Of a stretch of DNA of 22,332 nucleotides, positions 15,674 to 22,332 are shown piece after piece; position 1 is the first letter of the stretch; the number at the start of each line of letters is the position of its first letter. Source of the DNA: a virus; the IMG/VR virus record IMGVR_UViG_3300002141_000001, positions 1-22,332 of that record, one strand, 5' to 3'. The notes beneath the pieces are model-generated. The model worked only from the letters and a program-made list of their open reading frames with translations, ran no database searches and was not told the DNA's origin. A program made the position numbers and the translations under genes.

Positions 15674-16912
15674 TTATGAGTGATAACAACGGACACCAGC
15701 AAAAACATCGCGGATTGTCGAACAAACGCGCTTCTCCGCAAACAGGGTTACATACCCCGGTTGTGTTTGATCGAACATCTGGATGTCCATTGTTTCATTG
15801 TCAGCTATCGTTACAAACTGATCCCACGCCGCAAAGTAAATTGCGAACTTACCGGCAGCAAGGTCGTCCATGTAGGGATTTATTCGTACTGGTTTCCCCA
15901 TCAGATAGACGGTAGAACTTGTCCCATCTTCACCTGCTTGATTAAGAAACAAACCTGAATTTGATGCAAGTTTACGCAACACCGCAAGAGTGGCGGGACT
16001 CATCATCCATGCACAAGTAGGATCAAGCAAATACTGCGGTGGCAGGGATGCGTATATGTCAGACAGATCATTAACAACAACTGCGCTTGCGCTTGCCAAA
16101 GTAAAAGTTAAAACGGTATGAATGCCGTTCGTCATTGCTATTCCGCTTGAACCAAATGCAGCAGCAGAATCCGAAGTGGTATAGCTGTTCAACCCACGCA
16201 AGCCCAACGTCCCGCCGTAATAGCCGGTAGTCGATGCTGCTTGGTCATTATTAAACATCATCGACAGAGCTTCTTGTTGAGCAAATTCCAAAGCAATGTC
16301 TCGCACAATAGATTCTTCAAGATTATTAACGTCCGACAGCATTGCAGTCCGAATTGGCACAGACGCTTGAATGGCTCTTAACGGCAATTGCCAAATTGAA
16401 GTCGAGTATCCGGCGGCAGCATTATTGCTGTTGATCGGGTAATAGCCCCACGGATTACCTACCGCGGTAATCGTGGTTTCTGAGGCAGTCGTATCACCAA
16501 GCACGTTGTAAGTGCCTGTGCCGCCAGTGCCGGTGCCTAGCGAACTAATATAAGTGCCAGCAGCAACACCAGTGCCGGAAAGGATTTGACCAACGCGCAA
16601 CGTGCCGCTAGTCACCGCCGAAACCGTCAACACCGAGGCAGCAATTGCACCAGTAACAACCGCCCCATTTTGGATATTGGTTGCATTACCAGTTTTAACT
16701 ACAAAGGTTTGGTCTGAACCGATTGTATCTACTACCCGCGCACCTGCTCCGCGAATAGGATTAAACATACGCAATGATGCAAAAGCATCATCGTAAATAT
16801 TTCTGCCGCCTATGCCAGAACCCGATCCGGTCAGCAAAGCAGCTTCTTTCAAGTTTACAGATGCTTTTCCATTCTTAAGCGCGGCTTTAATGGATTCCAG
16901 AATCAGGCTCAT
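15674..16912 (-). CDS. Second HK97-fold capsid protein with inserted module
   Basis: A 412-residue paralogue of the adjacent capsid protein. I chose ATG 16912 because a GGAA lies 8 bases before it; a TTG start at 16924 has no binding site. Both proteins share NP(I/L)RG, IWQ...P(I/V)RTA, EF.Q.EA.SM...DQ, YGGT.GLRGLN and DQT.PGY.T.F.EKRV; by eye about half the positions from IWQ to LRGLN are identical. Two differences stand out. It lacks most of the roughly 115-residue delta-type N-terminus (only about 40 residues precede YDDAF). It also has about 73 extra residues (about 80-152) between GNA and WGY, where the first protein has only a few residues; these read [18 protein letters not shown] and [10 protein letters not shown], a Gly/Thr/Ser-rich module seen in other phage virion proteins. 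It could be a minor shell protein, for example at vertices. Confidence 0.85.
   Translation of the reverse strand: MSLILESIKAALKNGKASVNLKEAALLTGSGSGIGGRNIYDDAFASLRMFNPIRGAGARVVDTIGSDQTFVVKTGNATNIQNGAVVTGAIAASVLTVSAVTSGTLRVGQILSGTGVAAGTYISSLGTGTGGTGTYNVLGDTTASETTITAVGNPWGYYPINSNNAAAGYSTSIWQLPLRAIQASVPIRTAMLSDVNNLEESIVRDIALEFAQQEALSMMFNNDQAASTTGYYGGTLGLRGLNSYTTSDSAAAFGSSGIAMTNGIHTVLTFTLASASAVVVNDLSDIYASLPPQYLLDPTCAWMMSPATLAVLRKLASNSGLFLNQAGEDGTSSTVYLMGKPVRINPYMDDLAAGKFAIYFAAWDQFVTIADNETMDIQMFDQTQPGYVTLFAEKRVCSTIRDVFAGVRCYHS
16457..16675 (-). other. Gly/Thr-rich module inserted at the E-loop of capsid protein 2
   Basis: This part encodes residues about 80-152 of the second capsid protein, absent from its paralogue. 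It is flanked by GNAT and VGNPWGY, while the first protein goes directly from GNAGA to QWGY. It contains [19 protein letters not shown] and then [14 protein letters not shown] and TTASETTIT, the pattern of alternating strands and glycine turns. The location corresponds to the E-loop hairpin of the HK97 fold, which lies on the shell surface between subunits, so the module may be exposed on the capsid. The boundaries come from visual alignment. Confidence 0.65.
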
Positions 16913-16932
16913 ATTAAATTCCAATAAATGTT

Positions 16933-16957
16933 AAAAAGAGGGGGGATTTCTCCCCCC
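16933..16957 (-). terminator. Intrinsic terminator between the two capsid genes
   Basis: On the minus strand GGGGGGA, loop GAAA, TCCCCCC form a 7-base perfect stem with a GNRA-type tetraloop (16940-16957), followed by TCTTTTT (16939-16933). It begins five bases after the stop of the first capsid gene (16963-16965). This is a classic rho-independent terminator. The second capsid gene and the whole tail operon lie downstream, so it must be read through in part, or be bypassed by antitermination or by another promoter. The expected result is more transcript for the first capsid protein than for genes that follow. Confidence 0.85.
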
Positions 16958-16962
16958 ATCCT

Positions 16963-18288
16963 TTAGTCGTTTGCGGTGGTCGTCGAACGGTATGCTACAA
17001 GGGCCTGTGCGTCGTGTATCGACGATGCAACTCTTTTCTCACCAAAAAAAGTTATATAACCGGGGGCCGTTTGGTCGTACCTACGCATAACCATGTTCAG
17101 ACGGTCGATAATAACGTGACCACGCGCCCAATCTCCAAAGAAAATCGGATACAGGTTAGGTTTATCAACACCAGCGTAATTCGGCGTGTCCACGTATTTA
17201 TTAACGACCACATCAAAGCCGAGCAACTGACCGACAATGCCATCAGTCCGCGCCAGACCATCCAGATAGATCGGACGCCCGTTATCATCAACCAACCCGC
17301 GGATTGCTTGCAGTTCGATCGGGTTAATCAAGAAAGCGGCTGATTCAGTCCAGTATTGATTCGGCAGACTGTAGATCAGATTGATAACGTCGGCATACGT
17401 TACATTATTAGTCGTAGCGGAAGTGCCGTTTGTCGTAGCCTGATCGTAAGTAGCAATCTGCGACAAACCGTTAGTAGTAGCAACGCCGCTGCTGCCGAGA
17501 ATAACCGGATGTACAGTTCCGCCCGCATACGTGCTGGTGTAAGCGTACTGGTTCAATCCACGCAGACCATTTGTTCCGCCATACGTATCTGGCGAATCGG
17601 TTTGGTCATCGTTAAGAACCATTGATTGCGCTTCAACCTGGCTAAACTCAGCAAGCATGTCCGAAACAATGTTGGACTCAAGACCATCAATGTCGTCCAG
17701 TGTTGCAGTACGGACAGGGAATTGGCAGTTCAGGTCGCGCAGGATCATCTGCCAAATCAGCGTGTCCTGAGTAGTCGGGCTGCCGTTGTTCTGGATTGCA
17801 TAGCCCCATTGTGCGCCAGCATTGCCAATCTTTTGACGCAGTTGGTAAGCAGAGCCATCAGTTGATACGGTGCGCGAAACGCCACGCAACGGATTCGTCT
17901 GACGCAGAGCCACAAACACCGGATCATAACCAGTGCGTCCGCCAACGTTGTAGCCCGAACCGTATCCGGCAGGATTACCCAGTTGCGAACCTGTTTCTTG
18001 AAGGTATGCATCGTACTGGTCAGTGGATTCAAACATCTTGATTTCTTTTTCCGAACGAGCATTGGATTTGTAGAAATCGCGGAGTTGTTCTTTGACCGAA
18101 CGGTTAATTTCTTGGCTCAGAGTCTTAGCCGGTGCTTTGATAATAGCCGGTGCTTGCACTTCGGCAATTTTGGCTTCCAAAGCATTCAGTTTTTCAGTGA
18201 ATTCATTTTTAATGGCTTCAACCGATTCCGTAATCTTGGCAGTATTGCCCGCTTCAATTGCGTCTAGCTTTTCGAGGATTTTTTCCAT
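16963..18288 (-). CDS. Major capsid protein, HK97 fold
   Basis: A 441-residue protein from ATG 18288 with a good ribosome binding site (AAGGAA, about 6 bases before the ATG, overlapping the previous stop). Residues 1-100 are charged and helical (ILEKLDAIEAGNTAKITESV, FTEKLNALEAKIAEVQAPAI), like the delta scaffold domain that the prohead protease removes in HK97. A Gly/Tyr/Asn-rich linker at 101-120 (GSQLGNPAGYGSGYNVGG) may contain the cleavage site. The shell domain follows: NPLRG at 132-136, the E-loop region 145-180, IWQMILRDLNCQFPVRTATL, YGGTNGLRGLN at 236-246, LINPIELQAIRGL, and the closing YDQTAPGYITFFGEKRVASS. This order is typical of the Phage_capsid family. Position after the protease and the strong binding site support it as the main shell protein. 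Confidence 0.95.
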   Translation of the reverse strand: MEKILEKLDAIEAGNTAKITESVEAIKNEFTEKLNALEAKIAEVQAPAIIKAPAKTLSQEINRSVKEQLRDFYKSNARSEKEIKMFESTDQYDAYLQETGSQLGNPAGYGSGYNVGGRTGYDPVFVALRQTNPLRGVSRTVSTDGSAYQLRQKIGNAGAQWGYAIQNNGSPTTQDTLIWQMILRDLNCQFPVRTATLDDIDGLESNIVSDMLAEFSQVEAQSMVLNDDQTDSPDTYGGTNGLRGLNQYAYTSTYAGGTVHPVILGSSGVATTNGLSQIATYDQATTNGTSATTNNVTYADVINLIYSLPNQYWTESAAFLINPIELQAIRGLVDDNGRPIYLDGLARTDGIVGQLLGFDVVVNKYVDTPNYAGVDKPNLYPIFFGDWARGHVIIDRLNMVMRRYDQTAPGYITFFGEKRVASSIHDAQALVAYRSTTTAND

Positions 18289-18297
18289 TATTGTTCC

Positions 18298-19077
18298 TTA
18301 AATGCGTTTATTAAGAATTGACAGAAGTTCGCGTTGCTCAAGAGCCGCGAGAATCTCTGCTTCGGTTACCACCGCGTCAGAGTCACTCTGAAGTGGGGCT
18401 TGTTCAATCGGTTTTAGTTGGGCATCACGCTCAAGCAGCAACTTTTTGAACAGACTAGACGCGGTGGCCGCATCTTTTTTTGAACACCCTGCATCACGCA
18501 GAGATTTTTCAATTGTTCGCGGATTCGGCTGGCCTTTGTCATCAAAGTATTCCAGCTTTTGAATTTCCGATTGTAGATTGTTGGGATACATCACCACGGA
18601 TACTTCTCGCAAACCACCTTTTGTGATTTGGAAGTATCCTTTTTCATAATCTGCGTTTTGATCTAGCGGTACGCCATCTTCGTCGGTATATATTGCTTCG
18701 TCAGCATAAGCCCCAACAGAAACGCCACCGAACATCTTAGGTGATTCTTTTAGAATCGTATGCAGGTCTGAACCGTTCATCGTATTCATAAAAATACGAC
18801 CTTTTGCGGTCATGCCTTCTTCGTCGAAATTGAATTCGTCCCATTGGCCTACTGGCATTCCTTCGTCGTTGTGATTGAGGAACATCGGCAAAGGCTTATC
18901 AGATTTAGAGAATTCATCTGCCCATTGCGCGAAACCTTCGGGCTTGTAGTTGAATCTACGCCCGTCTGCGCCTTCACGAATGCCCCACGTGGTAGCTCTG
19001 GCTTCTATAGCGCCGATTGCTGCCTCATCTGCCGCCAGCTTTAGTTGAGCTTCGCAAATCAAAATGAGATTCTTCAT
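18298..19077 (-). CDS. Prohead protease (S78 family)
   Basis: A 259-residue protein from ATG 19077, the only methionine before the conserved core and preceded by GGGG about six bases upstream. The core has IEARATTWGIREGADGRRFN, the catalytic-type His69 in PLPMFLNHND, Ser120 in MFGGVSVGAY, and the LREVSVVMYPNN strand near 156-167 that ends the protease domain. These match HK97 gp4 (His65, Ser115). The remaining 90 residues (NPRTIEKSLRDAGCSKKDAA, EILAALEQRELLSILN) are a C-terminal extension present in many relatives. The enzyme would cut the delta domain off the capsid protein and itself during maturation. The gene overlaps the upstream small gene by 53 bases in another frame. Confidence 0.9.
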   Translation of the reverse strand: MKNLILICEAQLKLAADEAAIGAIEARATTWGIREGADGRRFNYKPEGFAQWADEFSKSDKPLPMFLNHNDEGMPVGQWDEFNFDEEGMTAKGRIFMNTMNGSDLHTILKESPKMFGGVSVGAYADEAIYTDEDGVPLDQNADYEKGYFQITKGGLREVSVVMYPNNLQSEIQKLEYFDDKGQPNPRTIEKSLRDAGCSKKDAATASSLFKKLLLERDAQLKPIEQAPLQSDSDAVVTEAEILAALEQRELLSILNKRI

Positions 19078-19207
19078 TAACTACCCCGTTTTTAATAGAT
19101 TGGTTATTATCTTTTATTTTATGGGGTCTGCCAGCTTTCTTCGGCAGTTTAACACTTGTTTTCTTTATTTGGGAAGCAAGCGTTTCCATCATGTCTTGTA
19201 TTGTCAT
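19025..19207 (-). CDS. Small basic protein between portal and protease
   Basis: A 60-residue frame from ATG 19207, which overlaps the portal stop as ATGA. It runs on for 53 bases inside the protease gene. The sequence is basic and polar: MTIQDMMETLASQIKKTSVK, then LPKKAGRPHKIKDNNQSIKN. The Lys/Arg-rich GRP core looks like an AT-hook that could touch DNA, but this is a short pattern and could be chance. I know no named family for it. The ATGA overlap with the portal gene is the best evidence that it is translated. It may also serve mainly to couple translation from portal to protease. Confidence 0.55.
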   Translation of the reverse strand: MTIQDMMETLASQIKKTSVKLPKKAGRPHKIKDNNQSIKNGVVNEESHFDLRSSTKAGGR

Positions 19208-20601
19208 GTAGTTCCGATATTCATTTTCTTAACTTGATTGCCGCCGCCACCACCTGTGTCTTGCGGCGAAGTACCGGAAATTAAATCAGTTGCTTTAGTA
19301 TCTTGTTTCAAATCGTCCGCGCCATCTTTCTTTTCAATGTTTAAGTATTCTCGCGCCTCATTCGGAGACATAATACCCGCGTTTACGCCAGAGACTACAA
19401 AATTCATCTGGTCTAGCGCAGCGCCCTTTAAGAAATCTTTAGTGTCAAACCTGATACACAGGTTCGGGTAACCCTTTAACAAATGCTGTTTTAGCTTTTG
19501 CTCAATGTTGATTACCATCGGATACATCGTGGTTTTATAAAACTCGTCAAGCATGGTTTGCGAATTGTTAAACTTTCCCTCGCCAAATGAAAGCATTTGC
19601 GGCGGCACACCAAACAATCCACAAATCCGCTTCATGGTTTGGTCTTTAAGTTTGGCACAATCAGCGTCTTGCAAAGTTAGCATGTCGATCGGCATGTATT
19701 TCATACCTTGATCGAGCAACATGCCTTGGCCCGCTTTGCTTTGGTCAACGTCACGACTGCCGGTCATCGCATTCCAGGCCTCTTTCAACCGCGCCGCGAC
19801 TTCTTTATATTTCGCGTCTGGAATAACCATATCGGTTGTAAATATACCCGACGGTTTAGCGCCATTTTGCATCACAAAATTAGCGTACAGGTCTATGTCT
19901 TGGTCAAGAGCAACCAATTCCGTAGCCAGAATGCCTTTGTTAAAGCCGCTGGAACCTTGCCAAGCGGCTTCTTTAACGTGCATCACTTGGTGCGAGGCTA
20001 ACGGCTGGTCTTTCGAGAACCCGTAGCTTGGGGTAGAGAGTCGGTACGAAGGATAGCGCGTCGGAGTCAGAATAACCGTTATTAAAGTCGAGTCAAGGTT
20101 ATACATTTCCAGCGGCGTAGTGCTAGCGTCTTTTTGGTCTTTCCTCCACCACAACGTAAAAGACTCGCCCGCTATATCTTGCCACATGCACCATTGATAC
20201 CAGAACTCGTACATGCTCTGGAAATTGTTAGGTTCACTCAGTAAGTTAGTGACCTGCTTTGCTTTGGATTTATCTCTGTTGCTTACGTCTGGAGATTTGA
20301 GAGCATCGACAAATGTACCGTCATCTGTTTTATACATAACGCTAACAGAAAGTTGCGCCAATGATCTAGCCTTAACGCCAACGCAACCCATTATTGTCGA
20401 ATTGCGGGTGAGAAGTGATATATCTACAGTCCGTCCTGCGACGGTAGAACTGCCGGTGGTGACATACAGCAGTTGTGAGGATACCGGACCTTTCTGCGAC
20501 GTAGCGAACAGCACTTGGTTGCCCAATTGCATCTGGCCTAGAACGGTATTTGCTTCGTTCCTAGCCGTTGTTTTTCGCTTGAATATGTCCAGAATAGCCA
20601 T
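19204..20601 (-). CDS. Portal protein (HK97 gp3 type)
   Basis: A 465-residue protein from ATG 20601 with GAGAG a few bases upstream, 19 bases after the terminase stop. The N-terminal part (MAILDIFKRKTTARNEANTV) and VKARSLAQLSVSVMYK precede the wing and stem; EFWYQWCMWQDIAGESFTLW is the typical helix, and GLFGVPPQMLSFGEGKFNNS with TMLDEFYKTTMYPMVINIEQ is the most conserved block of this family (about 330-375). SGVNAGIMSPNEAREYLNI near the end is also typical of the last helices. Portal rings of twelve subunits form the DNA entry vertex and bind terminase. The C-terminal tail is Gly- and Asp-rich and probably flexible. Confidence 0.95.
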   Translation of the reverse strand: MAILDIFKRKTTARNEANTVLGQMQLGNQVLFATSQKGPVSSQLLYVTTGSSTVAGRTVDISLLTRNSTIMGCVGVKARSLAQLSVSVMYKTDDGTFVDALKSPDVSNRDKSKAKQVTNLLSEPNNFQSMYEFWYQWCMWQDIAGESFTLWWRKDQKDASTTPLEMYNLDSTLITVILTPTRYPSYRLSTPSYGFSKDQPLASHQVMHVKEAAWQGSSGFNKGILATELVALDQDIDLYANFVMQNGAKPSGIFTTDMVIPDAKYKEVAARLKEAWNAMTGSRDVDQSKAGQGMLLDQGMKYMPIDMLTLQDADCAKLKDQTMKRICGLFGVPPQMLSFGEGKFNNSQTMLDEFYKTTMYPMVINIEQKLKQHLLKGYPNLCIRFDTKDFLKGAALDQMNFVVSGVNAGIMSPNEAREYLNIEKKDGADDLKQDTKATDLISGTSPQDTGGGGGNQVKKMNIGTT

Positions 20602-20620
20602 ATTTTCTCTCGTTTTTCTA

Positions 20621-22288
20621 CTAAAAACTTCTGAAACCGAAGCTATTATTTACCATAGGATTATCCAGAGCGCAATGGAACGCGATAATCATGGCGATAA
20701 TACCATCAACTTTTGCCGCGGTATCCGCAGAGTTCTTGCGAACCTTAATATTACCGTTTACATCAGTGAACACTTCGCAATTGCCTAGTTGCCATGCAAG
20801 AAATGGATTCCCATCGTGCTTGATGCTTTTATTAAGTATTAGCTTTTCAACCTGCTTAGAAGGATTGTTTAATACCGCCATGCCCTGCCCAACCTTTTTG
20901 ATAGGCATACCTTCATCGTGCAACCGAGCCACCAGCGAGGCGGCGTTGTAAGCGTCGTAGCCGATTTCTTTGGTCATCTGGTATCTATTTACCTGCTGCT
21001 TAATATATTCGCTGACCTCGCGGTCATCCATCACATTGCCTTCAGTTAACTTTAATATATTGGATTTTATAGCGGCGCGGAATATATCCTGATAGTGTTT
21101 CGGGACAAAATTAAAGCCTTCTTCCGGAAGAAAGAATTTAAATTCCGCTTCGTAATCGTCAGCAGCAAAACGCTTAAGAGTGCATACCGCATTCAAATCG
21201 CGGGTAGCTGCTAAGTCAAAACCTATAAATACTGCATCCGGTTCTCTGACTTCTTTAATTAAGCAAACCTTATCCTCCCACAACGACCGATCAATCCACG
21301 CCGCATTTGCGGATACGAATATATTAAGAGTCTTGCAAAGGAACTCATTAAGGCTTGCTGGCTTGTGCTTGGCTTCTTCTGCGCGTTGTTTAATCGCGTC
21401 ATCAAATACTGATATTCCATGCATCGGATTAGCCTTTAGCCAAGAGGCCGGATCTCGCCAATCGTCTTGCTGGTCGAGACCGTAAAGCAAACCAAACCAT
21501 TTAGGATTGTCTGCTGCCTCGCCGTGAAGAATGGCCTGGAACATCGCCATATCCTCGTAGAACTTTGTCTCTTTAGTAAATGAAGCCGTGGTAATGTAAA
21601 TCCGTAACGGGTTCTGCCTTGCCACCATGCCTGAGTGCAGCACCTCGATAGCGTTGCGGTCTACGATCTGCGCGGCTTCGTCAATGATTACACAGCTAGG
21701 ATTTTTACCGTCGCCAGTCTTTTTAGTGTCGCGGCTCAATGCTTTAAACATTGATTGCGAATCGCCTAGTTTTTTTATCTCAAATTTAGATAAATGGAAT
21801 TCGGCAGATAGCTCCGGCAACATTCCTTCGACCAGTCCTTTAGCCGCGTCGAATACGATGGTGGCCTGTTCGCGGTTCGTGGCTAGGGTAAAGACTTCGC
21901 TACCTGCCTCGCCAAAGCGCAATTCATAAAGCCCGATAACCGCAGTCAGAGTTGATTTGCCAGCCTTGCGCGGGATGTACAGGATTACATCCGACACCAT
22001 GCGCTTCGTGCGGTCAATCTTGTTGCGGAAGCCGTATATGCCGCAGATTAAGAAAATCTGGAACGGTTCCAGCGCAATCAGTTTTCCAGCCAGCGGGCCT
22101 TTGGTATGTCGGAGCGTGACGCAGAAATCTAGTACGTGCTGCGGGAATCGTTCGTCAAAGACATACGCCCATTCTTGGTTTTCGTATTGGTTAATGAACC
22201 GCTGGCAAGCTAGGCGAACATCGCGGCAAACGTCAATCTCACCCTTACTAACATCAATAGCGTATTTAACGCCCTGTTCCCAAATCAC
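20621..22288 (-). CDS. terL: Terminase large subunit
   Basis: A 555-residue protein from GTG 22288, whose start overlaps the stop of the upstream frame as GTGA. It has the packaging ATPase and nuclease parts in order: IPRKAGKST at 105-113 as the Walker A loop, CVIIDEAAQIVD at 199-210 as Walker B with the following Glu, ITTAS near 232-236 as the coupling motif, and the nuclease acidic residues in FIGFDLAATRD (Asp358), EIGYDAYNAA (Asp445) and KVDGIIAM (Asp528). The order and spacing match the Terminase_1 family used by HK97-like phages. It cuts concatemeric DNA and drives it into the prohead through the portal. The length is normal and all key residues are present. Confidence 0.95.
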   Translation of the reverse strand: MIWEQGVKYAIDVSKGEIDVCRDVRLACQRFINQYENQEWAYVFDERFPQHVLDFCVTLRHTKGPLAGKLIALEPFQIFLICGIYGFRNKIDRTKRMVSDVILYIPRKAGKSTLTAVIGLYELRFGEAGSEVFTLATNREQATIVFDAAKGLVEGMLPELSAEFHLSKFEIKKLGDSQSMFKALSRDTKKTGDGKNPSCVIIDEAAQIVDRNAIEVLHSGMVARQNPLRIYITTASFTKETKFYEDMAMFQAILHGEAADNPKWFGLLYGLDQQDDWRDPASWLKANPMHGISVFDDAIKQRAEEAKHKPASLNEFLCKTLNIFVSANAAWIDRSLWEDKVCLIKEVREPDAVFIGFDLAATRDLNAVCTLKRFAADDYEAEFKFFLPEEGFNFVPKHYQDIFRAAIKSNILKLTEGNVMDDREVSEYIKQQVNRYQMTKEIGYDAYNAASLVARLHDEGMPIKKVGQGMAVLNNPSKQVEKLILNKSIKHDGNPFLAWQLGNCEVFTDVNGNIKVRKNSADTAAKVDGIIAMIIAFHCALDNPMVNNSFGFRSF

Positions 22289-22332
22289 CCCATCGGCCCT
22301 TTAAGCATTCGCGCAATCGGGCTAGAGTTTTC
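22285..22332 (-). CDS. 3' end of upstream gene, probably terminase small subunit
   Basis: On the minus strand a frame enters from the right edge and reads ENSSPIARMLKGPMG before TGA 22287-22285, which overlaps the GTG start of terL as GTGA. Only 15 residues are visible, so the identity rests on position: the gene directly before terL is usually the small terminase subunit, which recognises the packaging site. The residues alone do not prove a family. The start and most of the gene are outside the window. Confidence 0.5.
   Translation of the reverse strand, partial: ENSSPIARMLKGPMG

Noticed and set aside
16913-16924. TTG start for the second capsid protein
   Set aside because: No binding site precedes it and it follows the terminator T-run closely; the ATG at 16912 with GGAA upstream is more likely.
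20213-20788. Plus-strand frame of 191 codons across the terminase/portal junction
   Set aside because: It is antisense to two firmly identified genes, with no recognisable domain and no ribosome binding site noticed.

Overview
The window is a stretch of a tailed double-stranded DNA phage genome (class Caudoviricetes, HK97-fold capsid, long non-contractile tail with lambda-like tip), or a prophage of such a phage. Every supported gene is on the minus strand, so the biological order runs from position 22332 down to 1: DNA packaging, head, connector, tail tube, tail assembly, tape measure, tail tip, fibres. No host genes, integrase, lysis genes, tRNAs or replication genes are visible. The lambda/HK97-like tail tip and the small dense genes suggest a Gram-negative bacterial host, but the sequence does not identify it. 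The gene content resembles uncultured freshwater or marine phages; that is an impression, not a search result.

Packaging and head (22332-15026): the last residues of a probable small terminase, large terminase, portal, a 60-residue basic protein, an S78-type prohead protease, then two different HK97-fold capsid proteins in tandem. The first capsid protein (441 aa) has a long N-terminal delta-type region. The second (about 412 aa) lacks most of that region and has about 73 extra residues where the E-loop should be. A strong intrinsic terminator lies between the two capsid genes, so the second is probably made in smaller amount. A gp6-like connector and a head-closure protein follow.

Tail (14685-9406): a tail-completion protein, the tail tube protein behind a strong ribosome binding site, a small unknown protein, a tail assembly chaperone whose 3' end carries an A AAA AAC slippery heptamer directly before its stop codon (programmed -1 frameshift into a downstream T-like frame), an HK97 gp10-like protein in an unusual place, and an 891-residue tape measure protein.

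Tail tip and fibres (9406-1): two tip proteins, a GNAT-type acetyltransferase, a J-like central tip protein that starts with what looks like a cleavable signal peptide, a short fibre with a receptor-binding-type C-terminus, a small BppU-like protein, and a giant repetitive fibre protein that runs off the left end of the window. That last gene (1-3483) is open for 1161 codons with no stop in the window.

Most genes overlap by ATGA, GTGA or TAATG, indicating one translationally coupled operon. No non-coding stretch exceeds 70 bases. The most unusual feature is the paired-capsid arrangement: two paralogous shell proteins, one with an inserted surface-type module, separated by a terminator.
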